Origin: Aeromicrobium stalagmiti
GTDB taxonomy: Bacteria; Actinomycetota; Actinomycetes; Propionibacteriales; Nocardioidaceae
Reading direction: 5' to 3'
Assembly: GCF_013283745.1 (NCBI RefSeq)
Contig: NZ_JABSTZ010000004.1
Location: 248,001 to 312,000, forward strand
DNA length: 64,000 bases
Below are positions 52,135 through 61,385 of the stretch, one piece after another. A program made the position numbers and the translations under genes. A model generated the notes under the pieces. It worked only from the letters and a program-made list of their open reading frames with translations, had not been told where the DNA came from and ran no database searches. Numbering within the stretch: the first letter of the stretch is position 1; every line of letters begins with the position of its first letter.

Positions 52135-52914
52135 GTGGTCGACGAGGCGGACGTGGTGGCCCGACTGCGGGCGGCCGGGAGCGTCTTCGCCGAGGACGAG
52201 GCCCAGGTGCTGGCCGGTGCGTCGACGTCGCCGACGCAGCTGGAGGCGATGCTGCGTCGCCGGGTCGACGGCGAGCCGCTGGAGGTCGTCGTCGGATGGG
52301 CCGAGTTCTGTGGTCAGCGGGTCGTGATCGAGCCGGGGGTCTTCGTCCCGCGGACCCGGACCGGCGTCCTGGTCACGGAAGGTGCTCGACTCGTCGGGCC
52401 GGGAGCGGTCGTCGTCGACCTGTGCTGCGGCTCGGGAGCGGTCGGTCTCGCGCTGCACGCCATGATCAGGGACGTCGAGCTGCATGCGACGGACATCGAG
52501 CCGGCTGCCGTGGCCTGTGCCCGTCGCAATCTCGAGCCGATCGGGGGCACGGTCGTCGAGGGCGACCTGTTCGACGCCCTGCCGGCATCACTGGTGGGAG
52601 CGGTCGACCTGCTCGTGGTGAACGCGCCCTACGTCCCCACGGCCGCGATCGCGACGATGCCTCCCGAGGCGCGGGACCACGAGCCGATGGTCGCGCTCGA
52701 CGGGGGAGTCGACGGGGTCGACCTGCACCGCCGTGTCGCGTCGGAGGCCACGCGGTGGCTCGCGCCGGGCGGCCACCTGCTGATCGAGACGAGCCGGCGA
52801 CAAGCGCCTCTGACGGCCGCCGCGATGGAGGCCGGTGGCCTGGTGACCCGGGTCGTCACGGCGCCGGAGATCGACGGGACGGCCGTCGTCGGCAACCGTG
52901 TCCGACCCGCCTGA
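52135..52914 (+). CDS. PrmC/HemK-like methyltransferase with NAPY motif
   Basis: 259 residues, GTG start. SAM-binding VVDLCCGSGAVGLAL and LHATDIEPAAV. The substrate motif reads VVNAPYVP; PrmC enzymes normally have NPPY. N-terminal helical domain with EPLEVVVGWAEFCG as in glutamine methyltransferases. It probably methylates a glutamine or a small molecule; the NAPY change is also seen in a separate actinobacterial subgroup. recQ follows 12 bases downstream. Confidence 0.85.
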   Translation: MVDEADVVARLRAAGSVFAEDEAQVLAGASTSPTQLEAMLRRRVDGEPLEVVVGWAEFCGQRVVIEPGVFVPRTRTGVLVTEGARLVGPGAVVVDLCCGSGAVGLALHAMIRDVELHATDIEPAAVACARRNLEPIGGTVVEGDLFDALPASLVGAVDLLVVNAPYVPTAAIATMPPEARDHEPMVALDGGVDGVDLHRRVASEATRWLAPGGHLLIETSRRQAPLTAAAMEAGGLVTRVVTAPEIDGTAVVGNRVRPA

Positions 52915-52926
52915 CACGATGGCACG

Positions 52927-55014
52927 ATGACCACGCAGACCGACGCCACGACCGCCCTGCGACGCCTGACCGGTCGTGACGACGCGGTCTTCCACGACGG
53001 CCAGCTCGAGGCGATCGAGGCCCTCGTCGACGGTCACCGCCGAGCCCTGGTCGTCCAACGCACCGGATGGGGCAAGTCGGCGGTCTACTTCATCTCGACG
53101 CTGCTGCTGCGCCAGCGTGGCACCGGGCCGACCCTGCTCGTCTCGCCACTGCTCGCCCTGATGCGCGACCAGGTCGCCGCGGCAGCCCGCGCAGGCGTGC
53201 GGGCGGTCGCGATCAACTCGGCCAACCCGCACGAGTGGGACGAGACGCGGGCCAAGCTCGCCGCCGACGAGGTCGACATCCTGCTGGTCTCTCCCGAGCG
53301 GCTCAACAACCCGCGCTTTCGCGACGAGCAGCTGCCGGCGCTCATCGAGCGCATGGGCATGCTCGTGGTCGACGAGGCGCACTGCATCTCCGACTGGGGG
53401 CACGACTTCCGGCCCGACTACCGACGCCTCGCCGAGCTCATCGCCCAGCTGCCCCACGACCTGCCGGTGCTCGCGACCACCGCGACCGCCAACGCCCGGG
53501 TCGTGACCGACGTGGCCGAGCAGCTGGGCACAGCGGGCGAGGTGCTGACGATCCGTGGGTCGCTCGCCCGTACGTCGCTGCGGCTCGGCGTGCTCGAGCT
53601 GCCCGGCGCGCGGGACCGGCTCGGCTGGCTGCTGAGCCATCTCGCCGAGCTGCCGGGCAGCGGCATCATCTACGCGCTCACGGTGTCGGCGGCCGAGGAC
53701 ACCGCCCGGCTGCTGCGCGAGGGCGGTCATGCCGTGCGGGCCTACACCGGCCGCACCGACCCGGAGCAGCGCGAGGAGCTCGAGCGACAGCTCAAGGACA
53801 ACGAGATCAAGGCGCTCGTCGCGACCAGCGCGCTGGGCATGGGCTTCGACAAGCCCGACCTCGGCTTCGTCATCCACCTCGGAGCGCCGTCGTCGCCGGT
53901 CGCCTACTACCAGCAGGTCGGCCGTGCCGGCCGTGCCACCGACAACGCCGACGTGCTCCTGCTGCCGGGACGCGAGGACCGCGACATCTGGTCCTACTTC
54001 GCGACCTCGTCGATGCCGAGCGAGGAGCGCGCTGCGGCCGTCATCGAGGCCCTCGGCACCGAGACGCTGTCGACCCCGGCACTCGAGGCCCGGGTCAACC
54101 TGCGCCGCTCGCCGCTCGAGCTGCTGCTCAAGGTGCTCGACGTCGACGGAGCGGTTCGGCGCGTCCAGGGCGGCTGGGTCGCGACCGGGGTGCCGTGGAC
54201 GTACGACCGTGAGCGCTACGAGCGCATCGCCGAGGCGCGCACCGCCGAGCAGCAGTCGATGCTCACCTACCAGCGCGACACCACGTGCCGCATGGAGATG
54301 CTGCAGCGCGACCTCGACGACCCGACCGCCGCGCCGTGCGGCCGGTGCGACAACTGCACGACCCCGTGGTTCCCCACCGGTGTCGACGACGGGGCCACGC
54401 AGGCGGCTTCCAGCACGCTCGACCAGGTCGGCGTCGAGATCGAGCCGCGGGCCCAGTGGCCGGCCACCGTCGGCAAGGGCGCGACCAAGATCCCCGTCGA
54501 GGAGCGGGCCGAGGCAGGACGGGCGATCGCCCGTCTGACCGACCTTGGCTGGGGCGGGGTGCTGCGTGAGCTGTTCGCGGCCGGCAGCCCCGACCAACCC
54601 GTCAGCGACGAGCTGCTCGGCGCGTGCGTGCGGGTGCTCAAGGACTGGCGGTGGGACGAGCGCCCGGCCGCCGTCGTCAGCATCCCGTCGCGCTCGCGGC
54701 CGCAGCTCGTCGACTCGTTCGCGCGGGGCATCGCCCGCATCGGGCGGCTCGACGACCTCGGCACGCTCGACCTCGTCGGCGGCGGTCCGCGCGGCGAGCC
54801 CGGTGGCAACAGTGCCTACCGGCTCGCCGGCGTCCGCGACGCGTTCGCGGTCGGCCCCGACCTCGCGAGCCGGCTCGCGGCGATCGGCGACAAGCCGGTG
54901 CTGCTGATCGACGATCGCACCGACAGCCGCTGGACCATGACGGTCGCGACGCGCGAGCTGCGACGTCACGGCTCGGGGCCGGTGCTCCCGCTGGTGCTCG
55001 CGCAGGTGGCCTGA
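52927..55014 (+). CDS. recQ: RecQ-family DNA helicase with C-terminal phosphoribosyltransferase-like domain
   Basis: 695 residues. Helicase core (about 1-350): QRTGWGKSAVYF, DEAHCISDWGHDFRPDYRRL, QQVGRAGRATD. A zinc cluster with PCGRCDNC is near 475. The C-terminal 130 residues look like a PRTase fold: VSIPSRSRPQLVDSFA and VLLIDDRTDSRWTMT, the latter like the PRPP loop. Helicases of this composition occur in actinobacteria. A clean HRDC domain is not visible. Confidence 0.88.
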   Translation: MTTQTDATTALRRLTGRDDAVFHDGQLEAIEALVDGHRRALVVQRTGWGKSAVYFISTLLLRQRGTGPTLLVSPLLALMRDQVAAAARAGVRAVAINSANPHEWDETRAKLAADEVDILLVSPERLNNPRFRDEQLPALIERMGMLVVDEAHCISDWGHDFRPDYRRLAELIAQLPHDLPVLATTATANARVVTDVAEQLGTAGEVLTIRGSLARTSLRLGVLELPGARDRLGWLLSHLAELPGSGIIYALTVSAAEDTARLLREGGHAVRAYTGRTDPEQREELERQLKDNEIKALVATSALGMGFDKPDLGFVIHLGAPSSPVAYYQQVGRAGRATDNADVLLLPGREDRDIWSYFATSSMPSEERAAAVIEALGTETLSTPALEARVNLRRSPLELLLKVLDVDGAVRRVQGGWVATGVPWTYDRERYERIAEARTAEQQSMLTYQRDTTCRMEMLQRDLDDPTAAPCGRCDNCTTPWFPTGVDDGATQAASSTLDQVGVEIEPRAQWPATVGKGATKIPVEERAEAGRAIARLTDLGWGGVLRELFAAGSPDQPVSDELLGACVRVLKDWRWDERPAAVVSIPSRSRPQLVDSFARGIARIGRLDDLGTLDLVGGGPRGEPGGNSAYRLAGVRDAFAVGPDLASRLAAIGDKPVLLIDDRTDSRWTMTVATRELRRHGSGPVLPLVLAQVA

Positions 55015-55060
55015 CCTCGGGCGACGCGCGCCGTTGCCGATCGTGGGTACGTTGGACGGC

Positions 55061-56071
55061 ATGGAGCATCGATACCTCGGCAACAGCGGTCTCAAGATCT
55101 CGGAGATCGCCTACGGCAACTGGCTGACCCACGGCTCACAGGTCGAGGAGGACGCCGCGACCGCCTGCGTGCGGCAGGCGCTCGAGGAGGGCATCACGAC
55201 CTTCGACACCGCCGACGTCTATGCCAACACTGCTGCGGAGTCCGTCCTCGGACGCGCGCTGGCCGGCGAGCGACGTGAGTCCCTCGAGATCTTCACCAAG
55301 GTCTACTGGACGACCGGTCCCGGCGGACCCAACGACTCGGGCCTGTCGCGCAAGCACATCATGGAGTCGATCAACGGCTCCCTGACCAGGCTGCAGACCG
55401 ACTACGTCGACCTCTACCAGGCGCACCGCTTCGACGTGGAGACGCCGCTCGAGGAGACGATGCAGGCGTTCGCCGACGTCGTGCGGTCGGGCAAGGCCCT
55501 CTACATCGGGGTCTCGGAGTGGACGGCCGACCAGATCCGCGAGGGTCAGGCGCTGGCCCGACAGCTCGGGTTCTCGCTGATCTCGAGCCAGCCGGAGTAC
55601 TCGATGCTGTGGCGCGTCATCGAGGACGAGGTGGTGCCGGCCAGCGAGGAGCAGGGCCTCAGCCAGATCGTGTGGTCGCCGATCGCCCAGGGCGTGCTGA
55701 CCGGCAAGTACAAGCCGGGTCAGCCGGCCCCCGAGGGATCGCGCGCGACCGACGACCAGGGCGGCTCGCAGAACATCAGCCGCTGGCTGCGTGACGACGT
55801 GCTCGAGGCCGTCCAGCGGCTCCAGCCGATCGCGTCCGCCGCCGACCTCACGCTGGCGCAGCTGGCCGTCGCGTGGGTGCTGCGCAACCCCAACGTCGCC
55901 GCCGCGATCATCGGGGCGTCCCGCCCCGAGCAGGTGACCGACAACGTCAAGGCATCCGGTGTGGTGCTGGGTGACGACGTCATGGCCGCGATCGATGACG
56001 CCCTCGGCGACGTCGTGGTCAGGGACCCGTCAGAGACCCAGCGGCGCACCCCGGACACCCGCCCGACCTGA
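55061..56071 (+). CDS. Aldo/keto reductase, potassium-channel beta-subunit-like
   Basis: 336 residues, start at MEHRYLGNSGLKISEIAYG. TIM-barrel AKR with catalytic Asp, Tyr and Lys in FDTADVYAN and FTKVYW, and the NADPH-binding end IIGASRPEQVTDNV. Family AKR6/AKR14-like. It reduces an aldehyde or ketone with NADPH; the substrate is unknown. TACGTT lies 7 bases before ATG. Confidence 0.9.
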   Translation: MEHRYLGNSGLKISEIAYGNWLTHGSQVEEDAATACVRQALEEGITTFDTADVYANTAAESVLGRALAGERRESLEIFTKVYWTTGPGGPNDSGLSRKHIMESINGSLTRLQTDYVDLYQAHRFDVETPLEETMQAFADVVRSGKALYIGVSEWTADQIREGQALARQLGFSLISSQPEYSMLWRVIEDEVVPASEEQGLSQIVWSPIAQGVLTGKYKPGQPAPEGSRATDDQGGSQNISRWLRDDVLEAVQRLQPIASAADLTLAQLAVAWVLRNPNVAAAIIGASRPEQVTDNVKASGVVLGDDVMAAIDDALGDVVVRDPSETQRRTPDTRPT

Positions 56072-56131
56072 CCCGCCCGACCGATCCGCGACGGCGTCGG
56101 GCCGGGTGAACCGACTCGATAGAGTGCGGCC

Positions 56132-56953
56132 ATGACCACCCTGCGCGACGTCGTCTCGGTCCTCGACGGTCTCTACGACCCTGCGTGGGCCGACGACTGG
56201 GACGCCGTCGGCACCGTCGCCGGCGACCCTGACGCACCGGTGACCAAGGTGCTGTTCGCGGTCGATCCCGTGCGGGCCGTCGTCGACGAGGCCGTCGAGT
56301 GGGGCGCCGATCTCGTGGTCACCCATCACCCGCTGTGGCTCAAGGGCGTCACGTCGGTCGCGGCGACGTCGCCCAAGGGCAGCGTCGTCCACCGCCTGAT
56401 CACCCACGGCATCGCGCTTCACACCTGCCACACCAACGCCGACTCGCCGCACCTGGGCGTCTCGGAGTCGATGGCGTTCGCGCTGGGGCTCAGCGACGTC
56501 CGGCCGCTCGAGCCCGACACCGACGACGTCGAGCCCGACCGGGGGAGCGGACGCATCGGCGTGCTCTCGTCGCCCCTGGCCCTGGCCGACTTCGCCGATC
56601 ACGTGGCTCGCAGCCTCCCGGCCCACCAGAGCGCGGTGCGAGTCGCCGGCGACCCGGCCCGCCCGATCCGGACCGTGGCCCTGTGTGGCGGCTCCGGAGA
56701 CTTCCTGCTCGCCACGGCACAGGCCGCCGGGGCCGATGCCTACGTGACGTCCGACCTGCGGCACCACCCCGTCAGCGAGCACCTGGAGCAGTCCGATCCG
56801 TGCGCCGTGATCGACGTGCCGCACTGGTCGGCGGAGTGGACGTGGCTGCCCGTCGCGGCCGATGCACTGATGCAGCGGCTGCCGTCGGTGGAGACCCGTG
56901 TCTCCACGATCGTGACCGATCCGTGGACCGCGCACGTGCCGGGTACGGTGTGA
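56132..56953 (+). CDS. Nif3-like dinuclear metal centre protein
   Basis: 273 residues. Metal ligands in VVTHHPLWLKG and HTCHTNADSPH at the start, and a late His/Glu pair (WSAEWTWL replaces the usual HxxxE). NIF3/YbgI family; some members were called GTP cyclohydrolase type 2, but most have no proven activity. TAGAGT 6 bases before ATG. The gene heads an operon with the zinc-ribbon and RNase HI genes, as in mycobacteria. Confidence 0.9.
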   Translation: MTTLRDVVSVLDGLYDPAWADDWDAVGTVAGDPDAPVTKVLFAVDPVRAVVDEAVEWGADLVVTHHPLWLKGVTSVAATSPKGSVVHRLITHGIALHTCHTNADSPHLGVSESMAFALGLSDVRPLEPDTDDVEPDRGSGRIGVLSSPLALADFADHVARSLPAHQSAVRVAGDPARPIRTVALCGGSGDFLLATAQAAGADAYVTSDLRHHPVSEHLEQSDPCAVIDVPHWSAEWTWLPVAADALMQRLPSVETRVSTIVTDPWTAHVPGTV

Positions 56954-56955
56954 CT

Positions 56956-57696
56956 GTGAAAGCCGACCCCACCGCCCAGGCCGCGCTGCTCGAGCTGCAG
57001 GCCCAGGACGCGATCCTCGCCCAGCTCCAGCACCGCCGCAACACCCTCCCAGAGATCGCCAGGATCACCGAGCTGGAGGCGCAGATCAAGGACGTCGACG
57101 GCACGCGCATCGAGCTCGACACGCAGGTCTCGGACCTGACGCGCGAGCAGAAGAAGGCCGACACCGAGGTCGAGATGGTCAAGACGCGCCGCACCCGCGA
57201 CGAGGAGCGGCTCAACTCCGGGGCCGTGTCGAACCCCAAGGACCTCGCGAGCCTGCAGCACGAGCTGGTCGCCCTCGAGCGACGCATCTCGACGCTCGAG
57301 GACGCCGAGCTGGAGATCATGGAAAAGCTGGAGGAGGCCCAGACCGGTCTCGCGGTCGTCCAAGGTGATCTCGACAGCCTCAAGGCCGACCGCGACGAGC
57401 AGGTGGCCGCTCGCGACGCCGCCATCGAGGTGCTCGACCAGCAGGCCGCCGACACCCAGGCCGAGCGCGGCACGTCCGCGGCTGGCATCCCGGTCGACCT
57501 CATCACGCTCTACGACAAGGTCCGCGGCCAGTACGGCGTCGGCGCCGCGGCGCTCCGTGCCCGCCGGTGCGAGGGCTGCCGCCTGGAGATCAACGGTGCC
57601 GACCTGCGCGAGCTCGCGGCAGCGCCGGAGGACGAGGTGCTCCGCTGCCCCGAGTGCAGCCGGATCCTCATCCGCACGCCCGAGTCAGGCCTGTGA
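56956..57696 (+). CDS. Coiled-coil zinc-ribbon protein
   Basis: 246 residues from GTG 56956 (MKADPTAQ), 2 bases after the Nif3 stop; GTG 56950 is possible. Residues 1-170 form a long coiled coil. The C-terminal zinc ribbon has CEGC and CPEC. Actinobacterial relatives (Rv2229c type) bind to zinc or a nucleic acid partner. It overlaps the RNase HI fusion gene by GTGA. Confidence 0.88.
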   Translation: MKADPTAQAALLELQAQDAILAQLQHRRNTLPEIARITELEAQIKDVDGTRIELDTQVSDLTREQKKADTEVEMVKTRRTRDEERLNSGAVSNPKDLASLQHELVALERRISTLEDAELEIMEKLEEAQTGLAVVQGDLDSLKADRDEQVAARDAAIEVLDQQAADTQAERGTSAAGIPVDLITLYDKVRGQYGVGAAALRARRCEGCRLEINGADLRELAAAPEDEVLRCPECSRILIRTPESGL

Positions 57697-58802
57697 CCTC
57701 TCGGGTCATCATCGAGGCCGACGGCGGCTCGCGCGGCAATCCCGGACCGGCGTCGTACGGCGCCCTCGTCCGTGACGCCGACACCGGCGAGGTCGTCGCC
57801 CAGCGCGGCGAGACGATCGGCGTGGCGACCAACAACGTCGCCGAGTACAGCGGACTGATCGCAGGTCTCGAGCTCTATCGCGAGCACACGCCCGGCGCGC
57901 GCCTCGAGGTCCGGATGGACTCCAAGCTCGTCATCGAGCAGATGGCGGGACGCTGGAAGATCAAGCACCCGGACATGTTGCCGCTGGCCGCCACGGCCAA
58001 GCAGCTGGCGCCGGCAGGTGTCACCTGGACGTGGGTGCCGCGCGACCGCAACAAGGCGGCCGACGCGCTGGCCAACGCCGCCCTCGACGACCAGCGCGAC
58101 GGCGGGTCCGGCCTGGTGTCACAGGCCGGTGGCACGGCGGCCGCATCGGCACCGAAGTCGTCGACCGCCACGGGCTGGGCCGCCACGCTGGGCAGTCCCA
58201 CGACGCTCGTGCTGCTGCGCCACGGCGTCACAGCCGCCACGGAGCGCAAGGTCTTCTCCGGCAGCGGCGGCGACGACCCGGTGCTGACCGAGGCCGGACG
58301 TCAGCAGGCCGATCGGGCTGCGGCCTGGGTCGCCGCGAACGGAGGAGCGGACGCCGTGATCGCGTCACCCCTGCGACGCACGCAGGAGACGGCCGCTGCA
58401 GTCGGCCGCGAGCTCGGCCTCGACGTGGCGACGCACGCGGGCCTGGCCGAGACCTCGTTCGGCGACTGGGACGGCTACACGTTCGCCGAGATCCAGGAGC
58501 GTTGGCCCGAGGAGATGTCGGCGTGGCTCGCCTCGACCGACGTCGCCCCGCCGGGCGGTGAGTCGTTCGGCGTCGTCGACCGACGGGTCAGGGCGACCCG
58601 TGACGAGCTGCTCGAGACCTACCCGGGGCAGACCGTTGTCGCGGTGAGCCACGTGACCCCCATCAAGCTGCTGGTGCGCGACGCCATCGGCGCACCGCTC
58701 AGCGCGATCTACAAGATGGAGCTCTCGCCGGCGTCGATCACGACGATCGCCTGGTGGCCGGACGGCAACGCGTCGCTGCGCAGCTTCAACATCGTGCCCT
58801 GA
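57693..58802 (+). CDS. Bifunctional RNase HI / acid phosphatase
   Basis: 369 residues. RNase HI domain (1-130) with EADGGSRGNPG, NNVAEYSGLI and MDSKLV for its acidic residues; linker with Ala/Ser (135-165); histidine-phosphatase domain (about 168-369) with LLRHGVTAAT (catalytic His177). The same fusion is Rv2228c in M. tuberculosis, where the phosphatase half acts on alpha-ribazole phosphate. It probably degrades RNA:DNA hybrids. Last gene of the Nif3 operon. Confidence 0.94.
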   Translation: MTSRVIIEADGGSRGNPGPASYGALVRDADTGEVVAQRGETIGVATNNVAEYSGLIAGLELYREHTPGARLEVRMDSKLVIEQMAGRWKIKHPDMLPLAATAKQLAPAGVTWTWVPRDRNKAADALANAALDDQRDGGSGLVSQAGGTAAASAPKSSTATGWAATLGSPTTLVLLRHGVTAATERKVFSGSGGDDPVLTEAGRQQADRAAAWVAANGGADAVIASPLRRTQETAAAVGRELGLDVATHAGLAETSFGDWDGYTFAEIQERWPEEMSAWLASTDVAPPGGESFGVVDRRVRATRDELLETYPGQTVVAVSHVTPIKLLVRDAIGAPLSAIYKMELSPASITTIAWWPDGNASLRSFNIVP

Positions 58803-58831
58803 CGTCCCTCGTCAGCCGTGGGCGCGGGAGA

Positions 58832-59605
58832 TCAGTGGGTCGCGACCTCGTCGACGACGACGTCGAGGCGACCGCCGTGGCGCTCCACCGTCCAGCCGAG
58901 GTCGTGCAGCGTGTCGTGCAGGTCGTCGACCGTCTGCGGGTCGGCGCCGGCCTCGAGCAGGCCTCGCACGATGTGGCCCTTGGTGGCCTTGTTGAAGTGG
59001 CTGACGACCTTGCGCGTGCCCTGGTGCTCGTGGAGCACCCGCATCGTGGCGGTGCGGTCGGCGAGCTCGACCGGCGGCTTGCCGAGCGACGTGTAGGTGC
59101 CTGACCTCAGGTCGACGAGCAGGCCGGCACCGACCTGGTCGCGCATGACGCGGGGGATCGGGGTGCGCCAGCGTGCCGCGACCGGGCCCAGGCGAGGAAG
59201 GGACACGGTGCCGGAGAGCCGGTAGGCCGGGATGCGGTCGCTGGGCCGCAGCAGCCCGAAGAGCGCGCTGGCGATCGCGATCGACTCGTCGGCCCGCTGA
59301 CGGGTGGTGTCGTCGAGCGACGCCAGGTCGAGGGCGGAGAACAGCACCCCGGTGTAGATCTCGTCGGCCCGGGCCGTGGGCTCCTCGGGCAGGACGGCGT
59401 TGATCTCGACGGCCTCCGCCTGGGTGGGGCCGAGCCCCAGCACCTCGGCGGCCCGTCTCGGGTTGCCGCCGGAGAGCTTGACGAGCGAGCGGAGGAGCAG
59501 CTCGCGGACCGGGGTGAGGCTGCCGAACGACAGCGCGTCGAGGTCGAGCGGAGATCCGGCCCCCGGCCGGGTCTTGCCTTCGGACGGGGGGAGCAGGATC
59601 AGCAC
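58832..59605 (-). CDS. yaaA: Peroxide stress protein YaaA (DUF328)
   Basis: 257 residues, GTG start. The opening MLILLPPSEGKTRP and the FNKATKGHIVRGLLE segment are YaaA signatures. The family lowers free iron or binds DNA in peroxide stress. It is convergent with the RNase HI fusion gene. Confidence 0.92.
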   Translation of the reverse strand: MLILLPPSEGKTRPGAGSPLDLDALSFGSLTPVRELLLRSLVKLSGGNPRRAAEVLGLGPTQAEAVEINAVLPEEPTARADEIYTGVLFSALDLASLDDTTRQRADESIAIASALFGLLRPSDRIPAYRLSGTVSLPRLGPVAARWRTPIPRVMRDQVGAGLLVDLRSGTYTSLGKPPVELADRTATMRVLHEHQGTRKVVSHFNKATKGHIVRGLLEAGADPQTVDDLHDTLHDLGWTVERHGGRLDVVVDEVATH

Positions 59606-59630
59606 GGGACGACTGTATCCGTGGGTGCCC

Positions 59631-60692
59631 TCACCAGATCAGGGACGTCCACGCCCACAGCACGACGGTGCACAGCAGCACGATCGGAGGTGTCGTGGCG
59701 AAGCCCAGCAGGTGGAACTCGCGCACCGTCGACACCGTCCGCCCACCGGCCTGGCGCCACAGGATGTTGGCGACCGACCCGATCATCGTGAGGTTGGCTC
59801 CGACGTTGACCCCGATCAGCAGCGCGAGCACGGGAGCCGGCCCGGCCGCCGCAGCAGCGGGCAGCAGGAGCAGGGTCGCGGGCAGGTTGTTGACGACGTT
59901 GGCAGCGATCATGGCGATGACGGCCACCAGCAGCAGCGACACGAGCCCGTCGCCGGACGGCATCGCGTCGTCGAACCAGCTGCCGACCCGCGTCGAGCCG
60001 AGCCAGGCCACGACGAAGGCCCAGACGAGGATGAACGCCGCCATCGGCAGGTTCGCCGCGGCGAGCAGGTCGCGCCACGCGGTGCTGCGGCGCACCAGGG
60101 CATACGCGCCGAGGATGATCGCCCCGGCGGTGGCCGGGATCCACGGCTCGGCGCCACCGGCGAGGGCGAGCAGCACGACGACCACCATCGCGAGCGGGAA
60201 CAAGGGGACGGGCGCGACCTCGTCCGGCACCGTCGACGGCTCGCGCAGCTCGTCGGCGAACCAGAGCCGTAGGACGAGGTACTCCGCACCGATCGCGACC
60301 AGCCAGACCGGGAGCATCGCCCAGGCGAACCCGACGAACGACAGGCCGGTCGAGGCGAACACCAGCAGGTTGGTCAGGTTGGAGACGGGCAGCAGCGTCG
60401 ACCCGGAGTTGGCGAGCCGCACCGACGCATAGGCGTACGACCGCCGTGCCGATGCCGCCAGCAGGACTGGCGTCAGCAGCACGACGGTCGCATCGAGGCT
60501 CAGGGTCGCCGTGACGACTGCGGCGAGGCCCACGGCCCAGCCCAGCAGGTGCAGGCTCGAGCCGCGCGACCAGCGGGCGATGTGCGCCCCGAGGACGTCG
60601 AACAGCCCCTCGTCGGCGCAGGCCCGGGCCAGCACCATCATCGCGACGAGGAAGGCGACGATCGCCGCCAGCGAGCCCAGGTCATGCGTCAC
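59631..60692 (-). CDS. ArsB/NhaD-like inner membrane transporter
   Basis: 353 residues with about ten membrane segments. The ion transporter superfamily pattern is present twice: SLDATVVLLTPVLL and VVNNLPATLLLLPAAAA, followed by GVNVGANLTMIGSVANILW. Arsenite or sodium/proton exchange are both possible. No arsR or arsC gene is next to it. The gene is 25 bases downstream of yaaA's start, on the same strand. Confidence 0.88.
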   Translation of the reverse strand: MTHDLGSLAAIVAFLVAMMVLARACADEGLFDVLGAHIARWSRGSSLHLLGWAVGLAAVVTATLSLDATVVLLTPVLLAASARRSYAYASVRLANSGSTLLPVSNLTNLLVFASTGLSFVGFAWAMLPVWLVAIGAEYLVLRLWFADELREPSTVPDEVAPVPLFPLAMVVVVLLALAGGAEPWIPATAGAIILGAYALVRRSTAWRDLLAAANLPMAAFILVWAFVVAWLGSTRVGSWFDDAMPSGDGLVSLLLVAVIAMIAANVVNNLPATLLLLPAAAAAGPAPVLALLIGVNVGANLTMIGSVANILWRQAGGRTVSTVREFHLLGFATTPPIVLLCTVVLWAWTSLIW

Positions 60693-60712
60693 GCGGCGAA
60701 CCTATCCGACGG

Positions 60713-61291
60713 TCACAGCCAGCCGGCTCCCTCGATGATGAGCAGCACGCCGAAGATGACGAAGGCGGCCGTCGCGCCGATCTTGATGACCCGCTCGGGC
60801 AGGTGCTTGCCGAGGACCGCACCGGCGATGATGGCCAGCGCGTCGGCCGCCACCATGCCCACGGTGCTGCCGATCCACGTGCCGAGCCAGCCCTCCTGGG
60901 TCGCGAGGGTGATCGTCGCGAGCATCGTCTTGTCGCCCAGCTCGGCGAGGAAGAACGCCACGCCGACCGCGAGGATCGCGGCACCCTGGCTGATCTTCGC
61001 CTTGCCGGCCTCCTCGTCGCTCAGCTCGTCACCGCGCCACGTCCACGCGGCGAACAGCAGGAACGCGACACCGGCCACGATCGAGATGACGTGCTGGCTG
61101 TCGGCGAAGCTGTCGCCGATCCAGGCGCCGATCCCGACCGACGCGAGGTGCACGATCGCGGTGGCGGCGGTGATGCCGATCAGCACGTCGCGGACCTTGT
61201 AGCGCGTGGCGAACGTCATCGCCATCAGCTGGCTCTTGTCACCGAGCTCGGCCACGAAGATCACGGCGGTGCTCAGGAGGAACGCATACAT
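60713..61291 (-). CDS. TMEM165/GDT1-type manganese exporter
   Basis: 192 residues, six predicted membrane segments with an internal duplication. The two ELGDK motifs (residues 15-19 and 117-121) are the family signature. Such proteins export Mn or Ca. A yybP-ykoY riboswitch occupies its leader, so Mn should activate expression. The SD GAAGGG is 8 bases before ATG and is part of the regulatory hairpin. Confidence 0.92.
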   Translation of the reverse strand: MYAFLLSTAVIFVAELGDKSQLMAMTFATRYKVRDVLIGITAATAIVHLASVGIGAWIGDSFADSQHVISIVAGVAFLLFAAWTWRGDELSDEEAGKAKISQGAAILAVGVAFFLAELGDKTMLATITLATQEGWLGTWIGSTVGMVAADALAIIAGAVLGKHLPERVIKIGATAAFVIFGVLLIIEGAGWL

Positions 61292-61298
61292 CGAAAAA

Positions 61299-61324
61299 GC
61301 CCTTCATCCGCCTGGACGAAGAGC
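61299..61324 (-). terminator. Expression-platform hairpin of the Mn riboswitch
   Basis: On the minus strand GCTCTTCGTCC pairs with GGATGAAGGGC (two G-U pairs), loop AGGC, followed by TTTTT just before ATG 61291. It can act as an intrinsic terminator and also hides the SD. Confidence 0.7.
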
Positions 61325-61385
61325 CTGGAACGACGAGTCTTCGACCAGGTACGTCACCGTTCAGGCAGAACGGGTTGGAACTGGT

